This document shows positions 1-5,594 of a stretch of DNA of 6,190 nt, in pieces (the first letter of the stretch is position 1; each line of letters opens with the position of its first letter). Source of the stretch: an uncultured Lachnospiraceae bacterium (GTDB taxonomy: Bacteria; Bacillota; Clostridia; Lachnospirales; Lachnospiraceae); NCBI GenBank assembly GCA_946413945.1, contig CAMKMR010000112.1, forward strand, positions 1-6,190, given 5' to 3'. The notes under the pieces were generated by a model. That model searched no databases and had not been told where the DNA came from. It saw only the letters and a list, made by a program, of their open reading frames with translations. The position numbers and the translations under genes are program-made.

Positions 1-1258
1 GAGTTACTGTGTCATCTCCTGTTTCAGCCTTGTATTTGTCATAAACCTTTGAAGCAACAGCTGTATGAGTATCCATAATATAGCCGTCTTCATTATATAC
101 AAGCTTGATCTGCTCAGCAACCTCAGCCTCAGTTGCATAGCCGCCGTAGAATTTATCAAGTCCTGCCTTCATATCATCTGTAATATCGTATTTTCCTGTT
201 TCATTAAGTGACTTCATAAGAGCTGCATTCTTGTCTGAATCATCACCAGCGATATGATAAATAAGTCTCTCAAGGTTACTTGAGATAAGGATATCCATAG
301 AAGGGGATGTTGTAAGGATAAATTCTCTGTTTCTGTCATAAGTTCCTGTTGTGAAGAAATCATAGAGAACCTTATTATCATTTGAAGCACAGATAAATTT
401 GTTAACTGGCATACCCATAAGTGATGCATAGTAAGATGCAAGGATATTACCGAAATTACCTGTTGGAACTACTACATTGATCTTATCTCCAGCCTTGATC
501 TTTCCTTCAGCGATAAGTCTTGTATAAGCAAATACATAATAAACCATCTGAGGAACAAGACGTCCGATATTGATCGAATTAGCTGATGAGAACTGATAAC
601 CCTTTGAATTAAGATATTCATTAAGACTATTATCAGCAAACATCTTCTTTACACCAGTCTGAGCATCATCGAAGTTACCTGTGATGCCTGCAACAAATGT
701 ATTCTTTCCTCTTTCAGTAACCATCTGCTTTTCCTGAACTGGGCTTACACCATTCTTTGGATAGAATACAGCGATCTTTGTTCCTGGAACATCAGCGAAG
801 CCTGCAAGAGCAGCCTTTCCTGTATCACCTGATGTAGCTGTAAGGATAACGATATCATTTTCAATATTGTTCTTCTTTGCAGCTGTTGTAAGAAGATATG
901 GAAGGATTGAAAGAGCCATATCCTTAAATGCGATAGTCTTTCCATGGAAAAGCTCGAGGAAATATGCATCATGGTGATATTTTAATGGAGCGATAGGATC
1001 ACTATCGAACTTTGAATCATATGCATTATTAATGCAATATCTAAGTTCTTCTTCTGTGAAGTCAGTGAGCATAAGTTTCATAACCTGATATGCTACTTCT
1101 CTATAATCCATCTTACTAAGCTCTTCAAATGATACATCGAGGCTTGGTATCTCGTCTGGAACGAAAAGTCCGCCGTTGCTTGCAAGTCCTTTAAGAATAG
1201 CCTGTGAAGCTGTTGCTGTCTCATTATGGTCTCTTGTACTTCTGTATAAAAATCCCAT
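1..1258 (-). CDS. thrC: Threonine synthase (3' end beyond window)
   Basis: Threonine synthase is a cytosolic PLP enzyme that converts O-phospho-L-homoserine to L-threonine, the last step of the threonine branch of the aspartate pathway. My translation of the minus strand from 1258 is open for 419 codons to the window edge; the family is usually about 460-500 residues, so roughly the last tenth is missing. The start MGFLYRSTR and the NGGLFVP stretch are typical of the N-terminus. The PLP lysine is K112 in HGKTIAFKD (codon 923-925). SGDTG (143-147) and PTGNFGN (265-271) match the phosphate-binding and glycine-rich loops of the ThrC family. The start is supported by AAGGAG at 1267-1272, 8 nt before the ATG. 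A terminator at 1355-1393 separates it from the upstream gene, so it probably has its own promoter in about 1275-1350, but I found no convincing one. No frameshift or missing key residue is seen in the visible part. Confidence 0.96.
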   Translation of the reverse strand, partial: MGFLYRSTRDHNETATASQAILKGLASNGGLFVPDEIPSLDVSFEELSKMDYREVAYQVMKLMLTDFTEEELRYCINNAYDSKFDSDPIAPLKYHHDAYFLELFHGKTIAFKDMALSILPYLLTTAAKKNNIENDIVILTATSGDTGKAALAGFADVPGTKIAVFYPKNGVSPVQEKQMVTERGKNTFVAGITGNFDDAQTGVKKMFADNSLNEYLNSKGYQFSSANSINIGRLVPQMVYYVFAYTRLIAEGKIKAGDKINVVVPTGNFGNILASYYASLMGMPVNKFICASNDNKVLYDFFTTGTYDRNREFILTTSPSMDILISSNLERLIYHIAGDDSDKNAALMKSLNETGKYDITDDMKAGLDKFYGGYATEAEVAEQIKLVYNEDGYIMDTHTAVASKVYDKYKAETGDDTVT

Positions 1259-1354
1259 CTTATGCACTCCTTTTGTTTAATAGATAAAAATATTTGTATA
1301 AATTCTTCCTTCCAGGAAAAATTTTATGCTTACACCAAAGTAACACAAATCATT

Positions 1355-1393
1355 TAAAAAGAAAAGAGGCAACTAAGCCTCTTCTTCTTTTTT
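1355..1393. terminator. Intrinsic terminator, probably bidirectional, between the 3D gene and thrC
   Basis: A 7-bp perfect stem (AAGAGGC 1364-1370 with GCCTCTT 1377-1383) encloses a 6-nt loop. On the minus strand it is followed by TTCTTTTT, on the plus strand by CTTCTTTTTT, so it could stop transcription both ways. It lies 60-80 nt after the stop of the 3D-domain gene, its most likely client, and about 105 nt upstream of the thrC start. The stem is short but has four G-C pairs. Confidence 0.75.
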
Positions 1394-1442
1394 CTCTAAA
1401 ATCAAATAAGATTTATATATTTATAAGTAAAATTTGTTGAAA

Positions 1443-2276
1443 TTAATTAATAGCATATACATCCACGGTGCGTCTTCCATATTGAAGAGCTTCTTCATGA
1501 GTATTGAAGAAAATATCAATACGGTTTCCTTCGATAGCTCCACCTCTGTCTTCTACAGTATAAACCTGTCCGTCAATAACAAGCTGTGTACCGAATGCAA
1601 ATCTTGAATCTGTAGCAATTGTATGATTAGCCTGAGCTTTTGCTCCACAAGCTGTAATACCATTTGTCTTACCACAGCAAGCTACACATGGGCAATAAGC
1701 TGTTGCAACAAACTGTCCCAAATAAGTACCTGATGCAACCCCATCTACCGAAACATAGATAGGCTCTGCAGTATTATTATATGAATCTCCACCTTCAGGA
1801 ACATTGCTTACAGCCATACGAGTCGTAACTTCTGTTGTTACTTCTGTAGGAATATCTGCAATAACATTCACCTGATACTTTTCAGACTGCTTCTTAGCAT
1901 AATCTTTTGCAGCAGAGTCTGCAGCCAGAATGTTCTGCAATGCAATCTTATCTTTATCAGCCTGCATCTGAGCGGCTAAAAGCTCTGAATCTTTTTTATC
2001 AGCAGTAACAATCTCCTGCTTCTTATCAAGGTCGTGCTTTACACCATCTATCTCATCATATTCAACTTTTGCGAACTCTGTCTTAACATCTGCATCACCC
2101 AAAACAGATGCAACAGCGATCATACGTCCATATTCCCCAGCTTCGCGCATCTTTTCACCCGTAACTGACGCAAAGCATGTAACAGCCAGTGCAACAACAA
2201 CTACAACAGCACCCATACGCTTTGTGTAATTGCCAAGTTTCTTTCCTGCCCTTGTGTTACTGTCCCCTAATTTCAT
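1443..2276 (-). CDS. Exported 3D-domain (MltA-like) cell-wall protein with coiled-coil stalk
   Basis: Predicted 277-aa exported or membrane-anchored protein. A basic N-terminus (K12, K13, K19, R20) precedes a hydrophobic segment at about 22-38 containing five consecutive valines. Next comes a charged K/D/E/Q/A-rich region (about 70-135) that looks like a helical coiled-coil stalk, then a Thr/Val/Glu linker (TEVTTEVTT, about 144-152). The C-terminal domain (about 188-275) is a 3D domain (Sps/YuiC/YabE type, double-psi beta-barrel related to MltA lytic transglycosylases). The three signature aspartates are D223 (ATDSRFAFGT), D243 (VEDRGG) and D254 (NRIDIFF), and it ends RRTVDVYAIN. By family it probably cleaves or remodels peptidoglycan outside the cell; the substrate is inferred. 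No LysM, SH3 or G5 domain is present. A Cys cluster, CPCVACC (195-201), plus C210 lies in the domain. An in-frame TTG at 2298-2300 would add 8 residues, but AAGGAG at 2286-2291 lies inside that extension, so the ATG at 2274-2276 is the start. There is no good lipobox. Confidence 0.9.
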   Translation of the reverse strand: MKLGDSNTRAGKKLGNYTKRMGAVVVVVALAVTCFASVTGEKMREAGEYGRMIAVASVLGDADVKTEFAKVEYDEIDGVKHDLDKKQEIVTADKKDSELLAAQMQADKDKIALQNILAADSAAKDYAKKQSEKYQVNVIADIPTEVTTEVTTRMAVSNVPEGGDSYNNTAEPIYVSVDGVASGTYLGQFVATAYCPCVACCGKTNGITACGAKAQANHTIATDSRFAFGTQLVIDGQVYTVEDRGGAIEGNRIDIFFNTHEEALQYGRRTVDVYAIN

Positions 2277-2285
2277 ATCACGACT

Positions 2286-2291
2286 CTCCTT
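2286..2291 (-). promoter_or_regulatory. Shine-Dalgarno that fixes the start of the 3D-domain gene
   Basis: AAGGAG on the minus strand lies 9 nt before the ATG at 2274-2276. The longest possible reading begins at a TTG (2298-2300), but this site would then be inside the coding region at codons 4-5, and I see no SD upstream of the TTG. The site decides in favour of the ATG. Confidence 0.85.
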
Positions 2292-2303
2292 AATTTGCAA
2301 ATT
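2292..2303. repeat. 12-bp perfect palindrome abutting the SD of the 3D gene
   Basis: AATTTGCAAATT is a perfect 12-bp palindrome directly adjacent to the SD at 2286-2291, in the transcribed leader. It could be a protein-binding site or a chance product of AT-rich DNA. As RNA it cannot form a stable hairpin because it has no loop. Confidence 0.5.
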
Positions 2304-2318
2304 GTTTCAAAAGAACTA

Positions 2319-2348
2319 ACAAATGTTTCATTGTTATTTACAAATGTT
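2319..2348. repeat. Two 9-bp direct repeats with 21-bp period in the 3D gene leader
   Basis: ACAAATGTT occurs at 2319-2327 and 2340-2348, exactly 21 bp apart, about two helical turns, so both copies face the same side of the DNA. They lie between the promoter and the SD. Each copy is an imperfect palindrome in context (AACAAATGTT against AACATTTGTT). Tandem operator half-sites are possible; no regulator is identified. Confidence 0.45.
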
Positions 2349-2379
2349 ACAAAATAATTAACTTTATTTTGCTTTTGCT

Positions 2380-2408
2380 ATTATATTACGTAATAATTTA
2401 TAGGTCAA
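2380..2408 (-). promoter_or_regulatory. Near-consensus sigma-A promoter for the 3D-domain gene
   Basis: On the minus strand, -35 TTGACC (2403-2408, 5 of 6 consensus) is separated by 17 bp from -10 TATAAT (2380-2385, 6 of 6). Transcription would begin near 2373, giving a leader of about 95 nt. The spacer and the first bases of the -10 contain a perfect 12-bp palindrome, TATTACGTAATA (2384-2395), placed where a repressor would compete with RNA polymerase. The promoter makes the 3D gene independent of the coaX-dus operon. Confidence 0.85.
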
Positions 2409-2428
2409 CTGTTTTTTTATCCCCATTT

Positions 2429-2446
2429 ATGTCTTTTTTATGACAT
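2429..2446. repeat. Inverted repeat ATGTC-N8-GACAT upstream of the 3D promoter
   Basis: ATGTC (2429-2433) and GACAT (2442-2446) form a 5-bp inverted repeat around an 8-bp T-rich centre, starting about 20 bp upstream of the -35 box. The position would suit an activator site, but the arms are short. GACATAT and GACGTAT variants recur nearby, at 2501-2507 and 2465-2471. Confidence 0.3.
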
Positions 2447-2541
2447 TTTCCCGCTGGTGGATCTGACGTATATTTTTAGTTTTTTTCATTTATATGCTCT
2501 GACATATTTTTAAATATTTTAAATATTTATTCTTATTTTAT

Positions 2542-3489
2542 TTAAGCCTCGCCTGTATGGTCTATAGCATTAAGAAGTTCTTCCATACTCTCGATTTCAT
2601 TTATCCTTCTTCGTAAGGATGCTGAATTTGGAAGCCCTGTAGTATACCACTGTATATGTTTTCTCATTTCATGAATTGCTGTATACTCGCCCTTATATTT
2701 CTGCATAAGACTAAGATGTTCCCTCATCATAGCCCTTATATCTTCTATTTCAGGCTTTTCAGGCTGTTTTCCACTGGCAAGTCCTTCCTTTATCTGTCCG
2801 AATATCCAAGGATTTCCTCTCGCTGCCCTGGCTACCATCACACTGTCACAGCCGGTTTCTGCTTTCATTCTTACAACATCTTCAAAGGAAGCAATGTCTC
2901 CATTACCTATGACCGGAATTGTTACATTTTCTTTAACTTTTTTAATAATATCCCAATCAGCCTGCCCAAAATAATACTCTTCCCTTGTTCTTCCGTGGAC
3001 TGCAACTGCTGCAGCTCCAGCTTCTTCAAGTATACGAGCCACAAGAGGAGCATTTTTATCTTCCTTATAAAAGCCCGCTCTTATCTTTGCCGTTACCGGG
3101 CAATCCACTGCCTTAGATACCTTTTCCATTATCTCTCCGCATAAAGCAGGTTCCTTCATTAAGGCAGAGCCCTCTCCATTATTTACAATCTTAGGAACCG
3201 GACAGCCCATATTTATATCTACATAATCAAAATGAAGCCTTTTCAACAATTTGGCAGCTTCATTTGCCATTATCTCTGGATCACTTCCGAAGATCTGAAC
3301 CCCAACAGGTCCTTCCTCTGGAACTGTCACAGTAAGGTCATCCGCGCTCTTTGGGTTGTACATAAGCCCTTTCGCGCTTATCATTTCTGTAACAACTATA
3401 TCCGCGCCACATTTTTTTGATAAGAGACGAAATGGCAGGTCTGTTACTCCTGCCATTGGTCCAAGAATTAATTTATTCTTAAAATCCAT
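2542..3489 (-). CDS. dus: tRNA-dihydrouridine synthase (DusB/NifR3 type)
   Basis: A 315-aa FMN-dependent enzyme that reduces specific uridines in tRNA to dihydrouridine, using NADPH. It has the family's usual length and layout: a TIM barrel followed by a C-terminal helical tRNA-binding domain. The start LILGPMAGVTD is the classic Dus N-terminus. The catalytic cysteine is C96 in DINMGCPVPK (91-100). Other FMN or active-site stretches are K135 in TAKIR, H165 in VHGRT, GNGDI (195-199) and RAARGNPWIF (221-230). The C-terminal part from about 250 includes HEMRKHIQWYTTGLP. Which uridine it modifies cannot be read from sequence. The start ATG is 8 nt after the coaX stop, and its modest SD (AGGA, 3496-3499) overlaps that stop, so translation is probably coupled. 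I see no good terminator after it; the following 130 nt are very AT-rich. Confidence 0.95.
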   Translation of the reverse strand: MDFKNKLILGPMAGVTDLPFRLLSKKCGADIVVTEMISAKGLMYNPKSADDLTVTVPEEGPVGVQIFGSDPEIMANEAAKLLKRLHFDYVDINMGCPVPKIVNNGEGSALMKEPALCGEIMEKVSKAVDCPVTAKIRAGFYKEDKNAPLVARILEEAGAAAVAVHGRTREEYYFGQADWDIIKKVKENVTIPVIGNGDIASFEDVVRMKAETGCDSVMVARAARGNPWIFGQIKEGLASGKQPEKPEIEDIRAMMREHLSLMQKYKGEYTAIHEMRKHIQWYTTGLPNSASLRRRINEIESMEELLNAIDHTGEA

Positions 3490-3497
3490 ATTTTTTC

Positions 3498-4262
3498 CTA
3501 CTGTTTTTCATATATAAGTCTAAGTCCCTGAAGTGTGAGTTCCGGATCATAAACATCTATAACATCTGTCGCATCTGAAATGATCTTTCCCAGTCCACCT
3601 GTTGCGATTACTTTTGCATCTAAGAGCCCTGACTCTTCCTTCATCTTCTTTATTATATATTCTGTCTGGCCTATATATCCAAAATATATACCAGCCTGCA
3701 TGCTTGATACCGTATCTCTTCCAAGTATCCTGTCGACTTTTTTTATCTCTACTTCAGGAAGTTTTGCTGTTCCTGTCCAAAGAGCATTTGCCGCCAGTCT
3801 TATACCTGGTGAAGTTACTCCTGCATAAAGGCTTCCATCTTTAAGCACCAGATCATGAGTAGTAGCTGTTCCAAAATCAACTACGATGGCTGGTCCGCCA
3901 TAGATTTCATATGCTGCAACAGCATCAACAATTCTGTCTGCGCCAAGTTCTTTTGGATTTGGTACTGCCAGTTTGATGCCTGTTTTTATTCCAGGTGCCA
4001 CTATTACAGGTTTAACATTAAAATATTTGATAATACTGCTTGTAAGCGAATGCATCACATCAGGTACAACAGAAGCTATTATCACATCCGTGATATCGCT
4101 CATCTTATAGCCATTTATAGCAAGCCATTCTCCAAGATAAACTCCAAATTCATCTGAAGTTCTCTTATTTTTTGATATCATTCTAAACTGTTTTAAGATC
4201 TTTTCTTTATCAAAAAGTCCGATAGTAATATTTGTATTTCCAACATCAATAGCAAAAAGCAT
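3498..4262 (-). CDS. coaX: Type III pantothenate kinase
   Basis: Phosphorylates pantothenate, the first committed step of coenzyme A synthesis, in the cytoplasm. CoaX belongs to the ASKHA fold and differs from CoaA in typically needing a monovalent cation and not being feedback-inhibited by CoA. The 254-aa length is normal. The start MLFAIDVGNTN carries the phosphate-binding motif with D6. NPKELGADR (102-110) holds the presumed catalytic base D109. DFGTATT (129-135) is the second phosphate/cation motif, followed by SPGI (151-154), SSMQAGIYFGYIGQ (186-199) and ATGGLG (220-225). Residue 136 after GTATT is His, where I more often recall a hydrophobic or aromatic residue. The start has a good SD (AAGGAG, 4270-4275, 7 nt before the ATG) that overlaps the stop codon of the preceding small gene. 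It forms a compact unit with that gene and dus. Confidence 0.96.
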   Translation of the reverse strand: MLFAIDVGNTNITIGLFDKEKILKQFRMISKNKRTSDEFGVYLGEWLAINGYKMSDITDVIIASVVPDVMHSLTSSIIKYFNVKPVIVAPGIKTGIKLAVPNPKELGADRIVDAVAAYEIYGGPAIVVDFGTATTHDLVLKDGSLYAGVTSPGIRLAANALWTGTAKLPEVEIKKVDRILGRDTVSSMQAGIYFGYIGQTEYIIKKMKEESGLLDAKVIATGGLGKIISDATDVIDVYDPELTLQGLRLIYEKQ

Positions 4263-4273
4263 TTATTTTCTCC

Positions 4274-4600
4274 TTATTCATCTTCTCCAAAAAAGGCTCC
4301 ATAATACTGCTCTAACTGTTCGAACAGATCCTTCTTTTCTCTCTGAATATCTTTAACCTTAAGAGCACTTCCTATCTCATCGAACAAAAGATCGTCATCA
4401 TTCGCTTCAGTAAGGATTTTTAAGTCTCCTCTTTCATCGAAAACAAGCATTATTATACCACCAACTTCTTCTGTATAAAGAACGCACATGATCTTAAGCT
4501 CATCCTTTACCATATCTGGAAGCCCCTCAAAATCCGGATTAAGGAAGTATTTCTGAGTATATTTTGATGCACTGCAAAGTATAACACCATCCTGGTACAT
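4274..4600 (-). CDS. Small acidic conserved protein of unknown function (possibly DUF6145)
   Basis: 108 aa, cytoplasmic, with no signal peptide or membrane segment. The middle reads LKIMCVLYTEEVGGIIMLVFDERGDL in overlapping parts (35-60), predicted beta-strand rich. An acidic patch follows (EANDDDLLFDEIGS, 65-78), then a charged helix with KVKDIQREKKDLFEQLEQYY (81-100). From memory it resembles a small family found mainly in Lachnospiraceae, labelled DUF6145; I could not verify this and its function is unknown. The ATG has a good SD (AGGAG, 4608-4612, 7 nt away). Its stop overlaps the coaX SD, so it is the first gene of the coaX-dus unit and is probably co-translated. This hints at a link to CoA or tRNA metabolism, but position alone does not prove it. 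Confidence 0.85.
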   Translation of the reverse strand: MYQDGVILCSASKYTQKYFLNPDFEGLPDMVKDELKIMCVLYTEEVGGIIMLVFDERGDLKILTEANDDDLLFDEIGSALKVKDIQREKKDLFEQLEQYYGAFFGEDE

Positions 4601-4622
4601 ATCATCTCTCCTACTATCACAA

Positions 4623-4651
4623 GTTTTACTTATAGAAGCTTATCACTTCAA
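4623..4651 (-). promoter_or_regulatory. Weak candidate promoter for the small gene-coaX-dus unit
   Basis: On the minus strand TTGAAG (4646-4651, 4 of 6) and TAAAAC (4623-4628, 4 of 6) are 17 bp apart, between the dapB terminator and the SD at 4608-4612. Some promoter is expected here because a strong terminator lies just upstream, but these boxes are poor; an overlapping TATAAG has no good -35 partner. Confidence 0.3.
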
Positions 4652-4666
4652 CTATTTAAATGCAAA

Positions 4667-4709
4667 TTAAAAATACCCCCGTTACTGTTTTATCCAGTAA
4701 CGAGGGTAT
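4667..4709 (-). terminator. Strong intrinsic terminator of the dapA-dapB operon
   Basis: On the minus strand a 15-bp stem (4695-4709 with 4673-4687) has one T.G wobble and a 7-nt loop (GATAAAA), then a T-rich run (TTTTTAATTT, its first T being the last stem base). It lies about 57 nt after the dapB stop. There is no T-run on the plus side, so it acts on minus-strand transcripts only. Confidence 0.9.
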
Positions 4710-4711
4710 GA

Positions 4712-4737
4712 CATGAGGGATCCAAACATCTCTCATG
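4712..4737. other. Second hairpin between dapB and its terminator
   Basis: CATGAGGGAT (4712-4721) and ATCTCTCATG (4728-4737) flank a 6-nt loop. On the plus strand all ten positions pair, including one G.T; on the minus strand, the transcribed direction, there is one A-C mismatch in ten. It has no T-run and sits 2 bp from the terminator stem, forming a two-hairpin 3' UTR for dapB. It may stabilise the mRNA end; no known family is recognised. Confidence 0.6.
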
Positions 4738-4765
4738 GGACAAGCATTAAATAAGTCTTACTTTT

Positions 4766-5530
4766 TTACAACTGTGCAGCTATCACATCACTCATATCAT
4801 ACATCCCTGCTTCTTTATTTGCAAGGAATTTTGCTGCATTGATAGCTCCATTTGCAAAAATATTTCTTGAATAAGCTGTATGCTTAATCTCAATAAGTTC
4901 ATCAGGTCCAGCAAACATTACAGTATGAGTTCCAGGGATATTTCCTGCACGAACTGCGCTGATCCCAAGTTCCTTCTTATCTCTCTTCTGTCTCTTCTCA
5001 CTCCTGTCAAATACATATTCGAATTCACCATTTCTTGCTTCATTTATAGAATCAGCAAGGGCAAGCGCTGTTCCTGATGGTGCATCCAGCTTCTGATTAT
5101 GATGAGCTTCAACTATCTCAACATCAAAACCTGCAGGGCAGAATACATTTGAAGCTGTCTTAAGAAGATTCATGATGGTATTTATACCAAGACTCATGTT
5201 AGCTGACTTTAAGATTGGTATAGTCTTTGAAGCTTCTCTCACATTATCTAACTGTTCTGTTGTAAGTCCGGTTGTGCAAAGAACAACAGGTATCTTTCTT
5301 TCTACAGCATAAGAAAGCAGTGAATCAATCGCCTTTACTGATGAAAAATCAATGATAACATCAATATCTGCGTCGCATTTATCAATATCTGTATATACAT
5401 TAAATCCAAGAGAATCATTCATTGCAATATCAACGCCAGCCACGATCTCTGCATCCGGATCATTTGCGACCATATCGCCTATAACTCTTCCCATACGACC
5501 ATTACAGCCGTGCATCAAAATTTTGGTCAT
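4766..5530 (-). CDS. dapB: 4-hydroxy-tetrahydrodipicolinate reductase
   Basis: Reduces the DapA product (HTPA) with NAD(P)H to tetrahydrodipicolinate, step two of the diaminopimelate/lysine branch, which feeds both peptidoglycan and lysine. The 254-aa length fits the family. The N-terminal Rossmann domain has GCNGRMG (8-14), DFSS (61-64) and CTTG (85-88). The linker SANMSLG (109-115) leads to the catalytic domain with EAHHNQKLDAPSGTA (141-155), where H143 and K147 correspond to the catalytic His and Lys of the family. RAGNIPGTH (194-202) and HTAYSRNIFANGAINAAKF (217-235) complete the usual C-terminal motifs. A strong SD (GGAGGT, 5536-5541) precedes the ATG. It lies 64 nt after dapA with no terminator between them, so the two are very likely one operon, ended by the terminator at 4667-4709. 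Confidence 0.97.
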   Translation of the reverse strand: MTKILMHGCNGRMGRVIGDMVANDPDAEIVAGVDIAMNDSLGFNVYTDIDKCDADIDVIIDFSSVKAIDSLLSYAVERKIPVVLCTTGLTTEQLDNVREASKTIPILKSANMSLGINTIMNLLKTASNVFCPAGFDVEIVEAHHNQKLDAPSGTALALADSINEARNGEFEYVFDRSEKRQKRDKKELGISAVRAGNIPGTHTVMFAGPDELIEIKHTAYSRNIFANGAINAAKFLANKEAGMYDMSDVIAAQL

Positions 5531-5594
5531 ATATTACCTCCAGTTTTTTTACATGTATTTGTCTTTAATAAAATGCCGCTTTTAAAGATATCTA

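Noticed and set aside
214..972. 75-codon minus-strand frames at 214-441 and 745-972.
   Set aside because: They lie in another frame inside thrC and give Leu/Gln/Ser-rich nonsense translations.
1300..1320. TTCCAGGAA palindrome in the thrC leader as an operator.
   Set aside because: Only 9 bp with no partner sites and no recognised regulator; it is easily explained by chance.
1321..1348. Possible thrC promoter on the minus strand: TTGTGT (1343-1348), 16 bp, TAAAAT (1321-1326).
   Set aside because: The -35 matches only 3 of 6 consensus bases. A promoter is expected here, but this one is not convincing and no better one was found.
1259..1363. Possible T-box or other amino-acid riboswitch in the thrC leader.
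   Set aside because: Only about 100 nt lie between the upstream terminator and the start, and I see no T-box core sequence and no leader terminator hairpin.
2490..2530. AT-rich symmetric stretch after dus (ATATG-N6-CATAT and AAATATTT repeats) as a dus terminator.
   Set aside because: The stems have almost no G-C pairs and are not followed by a T-run on the minus strand; any activity would be on the plus strand, where there is no gene to terminate.
2656..3144. 162-codon open frame on the plus strand opposite dus.
   Set aside because: It is antisense to a clear Dus protein, gives a low-complexity Phe/Ser/Tyr-rich translation and matches no family; it is a shadow of the real gene.
3855..4157. 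100-codon plus-strand frame opposite coaX, and overlapping frames at 3580-3844.
   Set aside because: Shadows of the well-supported coaX coding sequence, with no SD or recognisable protein.
5531..5594. Possible terminator or separate promoter between dapA and dapB.
   Set aside because: No stable hairpin with a T-run and no good promoter boxes; it looks like an ordinary intra-operon spacer.
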